Below, piece after piece: positions 8,583-16,204 of a DNA stretch of 64,000 bases. Within the stretch, counting starts at the first letter, position 1. The number at the start of each line of letters is the position of its first letter. Location of the stretch: assembly GCA_965227875.1 (NCBI GenBank), contig OZ245783.1, forward strand, positions 3,162,001 through 3,226,000, in the 5' to 3' direction. Position numbers and translations under genes: made by a program. This DNA is from G965227875 sp965227875. GTDB lineage: Bacteria; Pseudomonadota; Alphaproteobacteria; Rhizobiales; JAJFHC01. Under the pieces are notes generated by a model that worked only from the letters and a program-made list of their open reading frames with translations, was not told where the DNA came from and ran no database searches.

Positions 8583-8838
8583 AACAGTTCCAATTTAACT
8601 GGGCAGCCAAGGTGATGATTGCTATGGACGCTATGCCAACAGCGGTCACCCACCCTTCGATGTCCGGCGCGAACACAATCGTAACGACGATTGCGAAGAC
8701 ACCAATAATCCAAGGATATTTTGCGTTTCGGTTGATAAAGGTAAACGCGCTATCGATTGCCCCTGGACTTTGCCAAGTTGCTTCGATGTCAATGGACTGT
8801 CCACTGATTATCCGTTCATTTCGCTGATCGCTTCGCAT
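8521..8838 (-). CDS. Small element-encoded membrane protein
   Basis: The product is 105 aa. The ATG at 8838 follows GGAGC closely, whereas the longer frame (from 8940) lacks a site. A polar N-terminus of about 38 residues leads to two hydrophobic helices (PWIIGVFAIVVTIVFA and WVTAVGIASIAIITLAAQL) and a Cys/Lys-rich tail. No family is recognised. The last 62 nt overlap the ribbon-helix-helix gene in another frame, so the two may be translationally coupled. Confidence 0.5.
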   Translation of the reverse strand: MRSDQRNERIISGQSIDIEATWQSPGAIDSAFTFINRNAKYPWIIGVFAIVVTIVFAPDIEGWVTAVGIASIAIITLAAQLNWNCCESKRANKSCCQLKNESKVE

Positions 8839-8940
8839 AATGCTCCGGCTCCATGAGTTGTGGAGAGCAGAGCCAGCGAGAGCGCTCGAGCGGTAGCTGA
8901 TACAGTCAATGCTGTCAAAGCCTACCCTCCCGAACACCAC

Positions 8941-9248
8941 ATACTGACATTTCCCTGATGCTGCCTACGGTCTAGGGATAAGTAGTAGGGTATTCAAAAA
9001 AAACATTATTACGTAGAGAGACGATTTTTATATCATAATTCTTCGAAACACATGCAGCATCAAACCGACGTATCTGTCCCGAAGGAGATCAACATCAAAA
9101 CCTTAGTTGATCTCAGGTCTTTTTGTATAAGCTTCAGTGCATTCAGATTTCACAACATCTGAGTTCACACAGAAATAATACACAAAAAATGTGCATTGTC
9201 AACTGACGGTTAGTCCATGCGACTCTGGCTGTCTCGGCTTCTCGAAAT
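8941..9248. other. AT-rich gene-free stretch within the element
   Basis: About 300 bp of AT-rich sequence with no credible reading frame on either strand. Apart from the terminator-like hairpin at 9085-9124, I see no structure in it. Confidence 0.6.
9085..9124 (+). terminator. Intrinsic terminator-like hairpin in the element
   Basis: A 9-bp perfect stem (GAGATCAAC at 9085-9093 with GTTGATCTC at 9106-9114) has a 12-nt loop and is followed by a T5 run at 9120-9124. It faces the plus strand, but no plus-strand gene ends here. It may terminate a small RNA or be left over from deleted genes. Confidence 0.5.
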
Positions 9249-9575
9249 TCAATACGCATCGGCCGCGCTCTTCTGGTGGCCGGGATGGTGATGCCCGTAA
9301 ACCGTCTCCAGCATTTCCATCGTCATTGCGAGGATCCCGGCCGCTTCCCACTTGTCCGCGCCCCGCTGCATAAGCCAAGTCGCTGCGGTGTGACGCAGTG
9401 AATGGGCGACGACGTCCCTGCCCAGCCCGGCGCGCTTCCGGACCGTGCCCCATGAACGTCGAAGCTTTTTCACGGGCTCGCCGTGGCAATGCACGACGTG
9501 TCGGATGCCTTTGTCGAGTGCGTGCCAGCGTCGAAGATGCGGCGAAGGGGCGGGTGGCTTGTTCGCCGGCCGGCC
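9249..9575 (-). pseudogene. Tyrosine integrase, C-terminal fragment
   Basis: Only the last part of a phage-type tyrosine recombinase remains. Reading from just after an in-frame TAA at 9578-9576, the fragment includes WHALDKGIRHVVHCHGEP, then HSLRHTAATWLMQRG, which holds the HxxR catalytic box, and ends with ETVYGHHHPGH, which holds the nucleophile tyrosine. The arm-binding and core-binding domains and the first catalytic Arg are absent. A GTG at 9494 could start an 81-residue product, but that would not be a working recombinase. The gene points away from the intact tRNA-Pro, leaving about 250 bp of spacer. Confidence 0.8.
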
Positions 9576-9607
9576 TTAAGGCCGAGGCGCGCTTACTCGC
9601 GCGCCTC
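9571..9607. repeat. Two adjacent inverted repeats at the integrase break
   Basis: A 14-bp perfect palindrome CGGCCTTAAGGCCG (9571-9584) is followed by GAGGCGCG (9584-9591) and its inverse CGCGCCTC (9600-9607) around an 8-nt loop. They sit exactly where the integrase frame is lost. Confidence 0.5.
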
Positions 9608-9826
9608 ATTCAATCGATTCCTTGACGTTCAGACCGCCAGCCGGAGCCGGAATTCCGGGCTTTTCAGCGGGTAGGGGGCCGTGTGAGTTGCACCTCCGCT
9701 ACAACCTGCCTTCCCCTCGGAAGCCACGTCGCGGTGCCGTTTCCATATCCAGACAATTTGGTGCTCTGTTGGTGCAATTACGCAGTCGTTAATTGCGATC
9801 TGCGCAAATATTTGTAATTTTAGGGG

Positions 9827-9870
9827 AAATTTGGTCGGAGTGGCAGGATTTGAACCTGCGACCCCCTCGT
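9827..9870. repeat. attR: 44-bp direct repeat within tRNA-Pro
   Basis: This copy matches 8122-8165 and forms the 3' half of the functional tRNA-Pro gene. Integration at this site rebuilds the tRNA, as is usual for tRNA-targeting integrases. Confidence 0.85.
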
Positions 9871-9908
9871 CCCGAACGAGGTGCGCTACCAGGCTGCGCC
9901 ACACTCCG
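9832..9908 (-). tRNA. tRNA-Pro (anticodon CGG)
   Basis: The gene is 77 nt, read on the minus strand. The acceptor arms CGGAGTG and CACTCCG pair, the anticodon loop TTCGGGA sits on a CCTCG/CGAGG stem and gives anticodon CGG (codon CCG), the T-arm reads GGTTCAAATCC, and the 3' CCA is encoded. It is the integration target of the neighbouring element. Confidence 0.95.
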
Positions 9909-10100
9909 CCAATGCGCCGGCGCCCGTTCAGACCGGGCCGCGCCAAGCAAGCGGGCGTGTTATAGCGCCGGATGCTCCGGACTGCAATCGCCGAAACGCT
10001 CAAAAACAACAGGTTCCGTTATTGCGTGTCCGAAGGGTTTGGGAGTAATCTCCGCCCGCCTCGCGGAAGCGGTCGCGAATCGTCGGCGAGGCCATCCAGT

Positions 10101-10176
10101 TGGGGCGTGGCCAAGCGGTTAAGGCACCGGTTTTTGGTACCGGCATTCGGAGGTTCGAATCCTCCCGCCCCAGCCA
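10101..10176 (+). tRNA. tRNA-Gln (anticodon TTG)
   Basis: The gene is 76 nt on the plus strand. The acceptor TGGGGCG pairs with CGCCCCA, followed by G and an encoded CCA. The anticodon stem CCGGT/ACCGG encloses TTTTGGT, giving anticodon TTG for CAA codons. The T-arm GGAGGTTCGAATCCTCC is canonical. It is convergent with the UdgX gene, 29 bp away. Confidence 0.95.
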
Positions 10177-10205
10177 GTCCTCCAAGAATCAGCTTCGCAA
10201 AACGC

Positions 10206-11684
10206 TCAGGCGGCACGGCCCTCGCCGGACGCCACCGCCTGGTAGGCCAGGCGCAGGTCGGCGCTCAGTTTCTCCCGCGCATCTCCGGTTTGCCGCCCTG
10301 CGGGCAGGCGCAGGATGTAGGATGGGTGATAGGTGACGACCATGCCCATGCCTGCGTCAAGGCTATGGACCTGTCCGCGCATCGACCCGAGCGGCGCCTT
10401 CGCGCCGGTGAGCGCGTAGGCCGCCGAGGCGCCCAGCGCCACCACGACCTCCGGCGCGACCATGTCGATCTCGCGGGCGAGCCACCACCGGCAATGATCG
10501 ATTTCCGCGCTGGAGGGCGACTTGTGGATTCGCCGCTTTCCGCGCGGTTCGAACTTGAAATGCTTGACGGCATTCGTGACGTAGGCCTCGTCGATGTCTT
10601 CGCCGATCTCGTCCAGCACCTCCCGCAGAAGCCTGCCCGCCGGACCGACGAAGGGTTCGCCCTGAAGGTCTTCCCGGTCGCCCGGCTGTTCGCCGACGAT
10701 CATGATGCGGGCGTCCGCCGGGCCCCGGCCGGGCACGGCCTGGGTTGCGGTCCTGGCCAGCGCGCAGGTCTCGCACGCCCGCAAGGCCTCGCCCAGTTGC
10801 GCGATCGTGGTGGCCTCTCGCGGGTCCGGAGCGGCGGCGATGCCGGGCGCGGCCCTGTGCGCCATCATGGCGGGTTTCGGCAGGGTCGGCTCCGCTTCGA
10901 TCATTGCCGACTGTCTCTCCCGCGCCGCCCGGACGAGGTCCGGGATCAGCTGCGTCTCCGGCATGTTCTTCCAGTATTTCTTCGGCATCTCCGACGTCAT
11001 GGCGTCGATCTTCAGCCTTGCCGGGTTGAAGATCGACGCATAATACGACTTCCACCAGTCTTCCAAGGGGTCGGCGTCGGGTCCGCTGGCCCTGGCCACG
11101 CCTTCGGTGAACGCCAGGACCGCGCCGTCCCAGTGCACGCAGCGGCGCGGGGTAAGGATGGACCAGCACATGGTGGCGAATCTTTTCGCGAAGAATGGGG
11201 CAACGTACCGGACAATGTTGTGGGTCGGTTCGAACCACGCGGCATAGTGCTCCGTGTCGCCTGTCTGGCCCGTCTTGCGGAAGCGCACGAAGGCTTTCAT
11301 CTTGTGCGCATCCCGCCGGACTTCCCCGGCCATCCGGCGCGCCAGGTGGATGTCCTTGTCGACGGACCGCTCGAGAAGGGTTCGGTCGTCCTGGAGCCGC
11401 AGCAGGAGCCTGTACAACAGCGAGAACCGGTCCGGATCGCTGTGACAGGCCACCTGCCTCGCCAGGGAGATGAAGTCCCTCGGCACCGACAGCGGAGCGC
11501 CCGCTCGGTTGTCGGTGCCGTCAGTGCCGTCGGCTACGCCGGCGGCTCCGGCGAAGAGGTCCGGGCACGCGCCGGGGAGGGTGAAGGTCACCTCGCCGGG
11601 ACCGAGGCCCATGCCGGCCGCACGCCGCGCCGCGTCCCGCCAGCCCTCGAAGTCGTCCGGCCCCGCAAGCTCGAAGGTCTTCAC
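10206..11684 (-). CDS. UdgX-type uracil-DNA binding protein fused to a DUF4130 domain
   Basis: The product is 492 aa. The GTG at 11684 overlaps the stop of the upstream radical SAM gene (GTGA). Residues 1 to about 250 form the TIGR03915/DUF4130 domain (FSLLYRLLLRLQDD, FVRFRK, DWWKSYYASIFNPARLKIDAM). The C-terminal 210 residues are a family-4-like uracil-DNA glycosylase domain with GEQPGDREDLQGEPFVGPAG and, at residues 383-387, the KRRIH loop that defines UdgX. In the mycobacterial enzyme that His attacks C1' of deoxyuridine and leaves the protein covalently bound to DNA. A distal active-site His lies in TYHPSYILR. DUF4130 function is unknown; the fusion implies joint action on damaged or modified DNA. 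Confidence 0.9.
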   Translation of the reverse strand: MKTFELAGPDDFEGWRDAARRAAGMGLGPGEVTFTLPGACPDLFAGAAGVADGTDGTDNRAGAPLSVPRDFISLARQVACHSDPDRFSLLYRLLLRLQDDRTLLERSVDKDIHLARRMAGEVRRDAHKMKAFVRFRKTGQTGDTEHYAAWFEPTHNIVRYVAPFFAKRFATMCWSILTPRRCVHWDGAVLAFTEGVARASGPDADPLEDWWKSYYASIFNPARLKIDAMTSEMPKKYWKNMPETQLIPDLVRAARERQSAMIEAEPTLPKPAMMAHRAAPGIAAAPDPREATTIAQLGEALRACETCALARTATQAVPGRGPADARIMIVGEQPGDREDLQGEPFVGPAGRLLREVLDEIGEDIDEAYVTNAVKHFKFEPRGKRRIHKSPSSAEIDHCRWWLAREIDMVAPEVVVALGASAAYALTGAKAPLGSMRGQVHSLDAGMGMVVTYHPSYILRLPAGRQTGDAREKLSADLRLAYQAVASGEGRAA

Positions 11685-12916
11685 GGGTTTTCGAAGAGGT
11701 CCAGTTGTCTCGGCGGCGGTGTCAGACGCGCGCGCAGGTTCTCGCTGTCGAGGAGCTTGCCCGGATGCCAGTCCACCGCGCAGATGAACGGCATCGCCTT
11801 GCGCACGCCGTTGGAGAGCCTTGTGAGGTCGTCCAGCCGCAGGGACCGGAACCGCCGGTTCCTGATGATCCGCGACACCGCCTTGGTGCCGATGCCGGGT
11901 ATGCGCAGCAGAAGCTCGCGGGGCGCCCGGTTGACGTCCACGGGAAACATGTGCCGGTTGCCCAGGGCCCAGGCGAGCTTCGGGTCGACCGCGAGGTCGA
12001 GGTTCCCCGACGCCGTGCTCCCGGTGATCTCGTCCACGTCGAAGCCGTAGAAACGCAACAGCCAGTCGGCCTGGTAGAGCCGGTGCTCGCGCATCAGCGG
12101 CGGTTTGACCAGCGGCAGTTTCCGGCTTGCATCGGGGATCGGGCTGAAGGCCGAGTAGTAGACCCGCTTCAGGCCGTAGCTGGCGTAGAGACCGGCCGAT
12201 GTGGAGAGGATATCCCGGTCCCGCGACCCGTCGGCGCCCACGATCAACTGGGTCGACTGGCCTGCCGGCGCGAATTTCGGCGCCTTCCGCGTCTTCTTTT
12301 TCTCTTCCCGGAATTCGTCGATGTTCAGCCGGATGCGCGCCATGGACTTCTTGATGCCTGGTCCGTTCTTTTCCGGGGCGAGCGTCCGCAGCCCGGTCTC
12401 CGTCGGCAGCTCGATGTTTATCGACAGCCGGTCGGCGTACTTGCCGGCTCTCGCCAGCAGGTCGCCGGAGGCCTCGGGTATCGTCTTCAGATGGATGTAG
12501 CCCCGGAAGTCGTGCTCCTCGCGCAGGCGACGGGCGACTTCCACGACCTGTTCCATCGTATAGTCGGGGTTGCGCATGATCCCCGACGACAGGAAGAGGC
12601 CCTCGATATAGTTGCGCTTGTAGAAATCGAGCGTGAGTTGCACCACTTCGTCGATCGTGAAGCGGGCCCTCTGCACATTGGACGAGATCCGGTTGACGCA
12701 GTAGAGGCAGTCGTACTGGCAGTAATTGGTCAGCAGGATCTTGAGCAGCGAAATGCACCGCCCGTCCGGAGCGTACGCATGGCAAATGCCCGCCCCGCCG
12801 GCCGAGCCGACGCCCTTGCCGCCCGAGGAGTTCCGTTTTTCGGTGCCGCTCGAGGCGCAGGACGCGTCGTATTTCGCGGCGTCGGCAAGTATCTCCAGCT
12901 TCTGTTGAATACCCAT
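11681..12916 (-). CDS. Putative DNA modification/repair radical SAM protein (TIGR03916)
   Basis: The product is 411 aa. The iron-sulfur motif NYCQYDCLYCVNR (Cx3Cx2C, near residues 65-77) lies in a radical SAM barrel. The C-terminus carries a helix-hairpin-helix DNA-binding element (LLLRIPGIGTKAVSRIIRNRRF). This layout matches TIGR03916, a family found beside DUF4130 and UdgX proteins and predicted to act on DNA bases. Its reaction is not established. The stop overlaps the UdgX start, so the two are one transcript. A LexA box lies 38 bp upstream of the start. Confidence 0.9.
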   Translation of the reverse strand: MGIQQKLEILADAAKYDASCASSGTEKRNSSGGKGVGSAGGAGICHAYAPDGRCISLLKILLTNYCQYDCLYCVNRISSNVQRARFTIDEVVQLTLDFYKRNYIEGLFLSSGIMRNPDYTMEQVVEVARRLREEHDFRGYIHLKTIPEASGDLLARAGKYADRLSINIELPTETGLRTLAPEKNGPGIKKSMARIRLNIDEFREEKKKTRKAPKFAPAGQSTQLIVGADGSRDRDILSTSAGLYASYGLKRVYYSAFSPIPDASRKLPLVKPPLMREHRLYQADWLLRFYGFDVDEITGSTASGNLDLAVDPKLAWALGNRHMFPVDVNRAPRELLLRIPGIGTKAVSRIIRNRRFRSLRLDDLTRLSNGVRKAMPFICAVDWHPGKLLDSENLRARLTPPPRQLDLFENP

Positions 12917-12930
12917 TCGCTGTCCCGGTG

Positions 12931-12946
12931 CTGCACCTTGGTGCAG
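12931..12946. repeat. Short perfect hairpin in the radical SAM leader
   Basis: CTGCACC and GGTGCAG pair around a 2-nt centre, between the LexA box and the start codon. It could be a second operator or a leader hairpin; nothing decides between them. Confidence 0.4.
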
Positions 12947-12953
12947 GCTATAT

Positions 12954-12968
12954 GTTCATGATTTGTTC
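12954..12968. promoter_or_regulatory. LexA (SOS) box, GTTC-N7-GTTC
   Basis: GTTC at 12954-12957 and GTTC at 12965-12968 are exactly 7 nt apart. This is the direct-repeat operator recognised by alphaproteobacterial LexA. It lies immediately upstream of the radical SAM-UdgX operon, predicting damage induction. Confidence 0.75.
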
Positions 12969-13064
12969 CTTTAATTTCTACCATGGCCGTGTGCCCGGAC
13001 GCAAGCCGCCGGGCATTGCGCCCGGCCGGTTCGGGAACTGACTTTGGGGGTCGTGCTGACGGAC

Positions 13065-14498
13065 TCAGACTGCCGCGGCGGCGGCGGGGGCCGACGTGTC
13101 GAGCAGGCGGGCGGCGGAGGCGCGCAGCCGCTCGTTGATCCGGTCCACGCCCTCGTGGAGCAGCCGGCCCTCCGACTTCACCACCTTGCCCGCGATCATG
13201 ACCGTGCGGACGTCGCTGTTCTGGGCGAAATAGACGATCGCGTCGACCGGGTCGTTGGCCGAGACCATGTGCGGGCTGTCGCGGCCGATCAGGATCAGGT
13301 CGGCCTGCTTGGACGGCGTGAGCGAACCGATCTTGTGGTCGAGCCGCATCGCCTTCGCGTTGTTGCCGACGCCCCAGTCGATGGCCTCGCGGGTCGGTAC
13401 CGAGACTTCCTTGATGGGCGAGCCGCCCGTGCCGATCACCTTGAGGTTGCTCTTGACGTGGTCCGCCCCGGTCCCGTCGGCACCTTCCTCAATGCGGCGA
13501 ACGGTTTCCTGGTTGTCGAACATGCGCTGGGTGAGGAGCGCGGTCCGGATGACGGAGAACATGTCGCCGCGGGCGGCGACCTCGCTGTCCACGCCGATGG
13601 ATGGGGCGCCGCCCAGGCGCCTGACGCGGCCGCTCAGGGGCTGCTGGGCGTGGAAGCAGAGTTCCACCTGCGCCGTCGACGTGACGGACGCGCCGCTGTC
13701 GACGATGACCTTCAGTTCGTCGTCCTTGATGTAGTTGCCGTGGACGAGATTGTGGTCCGGACCGAGCAGGCCCTCCGCGGCGATCGTCCGGTAACCCCCC
13801 TCCACGAGCCGGTTGGGCCGGCCCCAGACATGGGCGGTGGACAGGAGCCCGAACTCGCGCGCGGCGCGCATGTCCTGCCGGCACACCTCGAGCGTCGAAT
13901 AGTCGGGACCGAGTATGGCCATGGCGAGCGTCACGAGCGCGTCGTCGCTCGCCAGGCGTCCCTTGCGGAACCGCTCGATTTCGCTCACCGGGTGGGGAAC
14001 CTGGGAGAAATGAGGTTCGCCCTCCTTCGCCTTGGCCTTGACCGTGCCGTGGCCGAAGACCGCCCGGATGCCGGACGCGAAGAGCGCGTCGACGGCCGCG
14101 TCCGAATGGGCGGGCGTGGAATTGTTGTGGCACCAGTCGAGGATGGTCGTCACACCGCCGTCGATCTGGGCCAGCGCCCCGGCGAGCGTCGCGATTTCCG
14201 TATCCTCGGGCGTGAAACGCGGGGCCAGCGTCGAATGCATGGTGTTGAAATAGTCCGAGCCCGCCCAGTCGCCGCCGATCCCGCGCAGTGCGGTCTGCCA
14301 GGTGTGGATATGCGCATTGATCAGGCCGGGCATGACGATGTGACCGCTGGCGTCGATGATCTCCGCGTCGTCCGCCTCGATGTTCCGCGCGACGTCGGCG
14401 ATCGTGTCATCGACGACGAGTACGTCACCTTCCGGAAGGTCGCCGATCCTGTCGTCCAGCGAAAGCACGTACCCGTTCCTGATGAGAGTCTTCTTCAT
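13065..14498 (-). CDS. Amidohydrolase-family enzyme (TRZ/ATZ or cytosine-deaminase type)
   Basis: The product is 477 aa. The metal-binding NAHIHTWQ near residue 61, a later His in LVHGNYI and the Asp in IGVDSEVAARGD are the ligands and catalytic residues of metal-dependent amidohydrolases. The small N- and C-terminal beta domain (IRNGYVLSLDD; GKVVKSEGRLL) completes the fold. Members deaminate or dechlorinate nitrogen heterocycles such as guanine, cytosine or triazines; the substrate here is unknown. It is the last gene of the importer operon, 82 bp after the binding-protein gene, so it probably processes the imported compound. Confidence 0.82.
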   Translation of the reverse strand: MKKTLIRNGYVLSLDDRIGDLPEGDVLVVDDTIADVARNIEADDAEIIDASGHIVMPGLINAHIHTWQTALRGIGGDWAGSDYFNTMHSTLAPRFTPEDTEIATLAGALAQIDGGVTTILDWCHNNSTPAHSDAAVDALFASGIRAVFGHGTVKAKAKEGEPHFSQVPHPVSEIERFRKGRLASDDALVTLAMAILGPDYSTLEVCRQDMRAAREFGLLSTAHVWGRPNRLVEGGYRTIAAEGLLGPDHNLVHGNYIKDDELKVIVDSGASVTSTAQVELCFHAQQPLSGRVRRLGGAPSIGVDSEVAARGDMFSVIRTALLTQRMFDNQETVRRIEEGADGTGADHVKSNLKVIGTGGSPIKEVSVPTREAIDWGVGNNAKAMRLDHKIGSLTPSKQADLILIGRDSPHMVSANDPVDAIVYFAQNSDVRTVMIAGKVVKSEGRLLHEGVDRINERLRASAARLLDTSAPAAAAAV

Positions 14499-14580
14499 GA
14501 TTTTCTTTTCACGCCAAGCAGAGTGATGGGGAGGGGGGTTCCGGGCGCCGCAGGAAATGCGGCGCCCGGCAGTCCTGTGG

Positions 14581-16173
14581 TCAGTCGACCTTGACCCAGC
14601 GCAACTCGAAGGTCGAGTTGGGCGCCTGGTGCAGGGTGATGTTGTCCTTGGCCGCCCAGATCAGCTTGGGCTGCAGCAGCGGAAGCTGCGGCAGTTCCTG
14701 GCGATGCAGGGAGAACGCCTCGTAGATCAGCGCGTTGCGCTTTTCCATGTCGGCTTCCTTGCTGATCTGCTCCTCCAGCTTGTCGATGCGCTCGTCGGCG
14801 AAACGCCCGGCGTTGAAGAAGCCCTTGCGGCCCGCCTTGGAATGCACGATGGCGTGCAGGTAGCTGTGCGCGTCGATTGTGCCCACGGCCGTCCAGGCCG
14901 CCAGCCACATGTCGGTTTCGGCCTTGATCATCATCGGCAGCCAGCGCGCCGCGGGCACGCTCTGCAGCTCGACCTTGACCCCGACCTTCGCCAGCATGGA
15001 GACGAGCGCCAGGGCGACCTGCTGGTCGTTCACGTAGCGGTCGTTCGGCGCGACCATGGTGATGGAGAACCCGTCGGGATAACCCGCTTCCGCGAGCAGC
15101 TTTTTCGCGGCTTCCGGGTCGTAGGGCAGGATGCGGCCCTCGAAACGCTTGTCGTAGCCGCGATGGTAGGGCGACATGAGGACAGTGGCTTCCGTCGCCT
15201 TGCCGCGCATCACCCGGTCGACGAGCGCCTCGGTGTTGATGGCCTGGTAGAGCGCCTTGCGCACCCGGACGTCCTTGAACGGATTGGGTTCTCCGTTGAC
15301 CAGGGTGTCGTGGCCGACGCGCATGCCCACATACATGGTCGTGATGTCGGGTCCTTCGATCACCTTGACGCCGGCCGTGTTGCGGATGCGGTCCGTGTCC
15401 TGAAGCGGCAGCGGGTAGATCATGTCGACCTCGCCGGACAGCAGCGCCGCCACGCGGGTGGTCGCCGCCTTGATCGGACGGAAGGTCGCCGTGGTGATGT
15501 TCGTCTCGCGGTTGGCCGCGTTCCACCACGTCTTGTTCTCTTCAAGGACGATGCGGCGGTCCGGTTCGTAGAGCTTCAGCTTGAACGGCCCGGTGCCGAG
15601 GATATGGCGGAGCGTGTAGCTTTCCTCGCCCTTCGTGGGATCGACCGGCCCGAGCGCATTGTGCTCGGTCAGCCATTCCTTGTCGAAGATCTGGATGTCC
15701 GTCAGGTCGCGGATCAGGATCGGATAGGAGCCGTTCGTGGTGATCTCGACCGTGTGGTCGTCGACCTTCTCGATGCCTTTCACGCCGGCAAAGACACCCC
15801 TGTACGGCGACTTCGGATCCATGCCCCGGTTGAACGTGGTGACCACGTCGTCGGCCGTGAACGGATTGCCGTTGGAGAAGGTCACATTCTTGCGCAGGTT
15901 GAAGCGCCACTTGTCCGGCGCCACCAGCTCCCAGCTCTCGGCGAGCGCGGGTTCCACTTCGAGGTCCTTTCCGAAGCGGACCAGCGGTTCCATGATGTTC
16001 GACAGGAAGGACCGCGTGAACACCACGCGCCGGGCCTGAGGGTCGAGTTCGGTGATGTCGGTCTGGAACGACCACTTGAATTCCTTGGCCGAAGCCGTGG
16101 AGACGGGACCTGCTGCGGTCATGGCGACCGACAGGCATGCCCCCGCCAGGGCGAGTCTTGCGTAATGTTTCAT
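14581..16173 (-). CDS. ABC transporter substrate-binding protein, family 5 (DppA/OppA-like)
   Basis: The product is 530 aa from the ATG at 16173, with GGGAG 9 nt upstream. A Sec signal peptide (MKHYARLALAGACLSVAMTAAG, ending near STASA) precedes the mature SBP_bac_5 domain: FQTDITELDPQ, LAESWELVAPDKWRFNLRKNVTFSNGNPFTADDVV and VRVRKALYQAINTEALV. The protein binds peptides or other amphipathic ligands in the periplasm and delivers them to the DppBC permeases encoded upstream. Linkage to an amidohydrolase suggests a non-peptide or modified ligand. Confidence 0.9.
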   Translation of the reverse strand: MKHYARLALAGACLSVAMTAAGPVSTASAKEFKWSFQTDITELDPQARRVVFTRSFLSNIMEPLVRFGKDLEVEPALAESWELVAPDKWRFNLRKNVTFSNGNPFTADDVVTTFNRGMDPKSPYRGVFAGVKGIEKVDDHTVEITTNGSYPILIRDLTDIQIFDKEWLTEHNALGPVDPTKGEESYTLRHILGTGPFKLKLYEPDRRIVLEENKTWWNAANRETNITTATFRPIKAATTRVAALLSGEVDMIYPLPLQDTDRIRNTAGVKVIEGPDITTMYVGMRVGHDTLVNGEPNPFKDVRVRKALYQAINTEALVDRVMRGKATEATVLMSPYHRGYDKRFEGRILPYDPEAAKKLLAEAGYPDGFSITMVAPNDRYVNDQQVALALVSMLAKVGVKVELQSVPAARWLPMMIKAETDMWLAAWTAVGTIDAHSYLHAIVHSKAGRKGFFNAGRFADERIDKLEEQISKEADMEKRNALIYEAFSLHRQELPQLPLLQPKLIWAAKDNITLHQAPNSTFELRWVKVD

Positions 16174-16204
16174 TAGGTTACTCCCTTCGCTTGCCAACAA
16201 ATCT

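Larger units (their letters stand above)
8122..9870. mobile_element. Decayed integrative element at tRNA-Pro (1.7 kb)
   Basis: Identical 44-bp direct repeats at 8122-8165 and 9827-9870 bracket an AT-rich insert unlike its GC-rich surroundings. The right copy is the 3' half of an intact tRNA-Pro gene plus its flank. The left copy is a detached 3' fragment of the same tRNA. Inside lie a broken tyrosine integrase, a ribbon-helix-helix protein and a small membrane protein. This is the normal architecture of an island integrated at a tRNA 3' end, here shrunken by deletion. Confidence 0.85.

Noticed and set aside
9199..9609. 136-aa minus-strand open frame over the integrase remnant
   Set aside because: The overlapping frame at 9249-9575 carries real integrase motifs (HSLRHTAATW, ETVYGHH); the other frame is a shadow.
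13008..13026. GC-rich hairpin after the amidohydrolase gene as a terminator
   Set aside because: A 7-bp stem is present, but there is no T-run and the loop is short; support is too weak to call.
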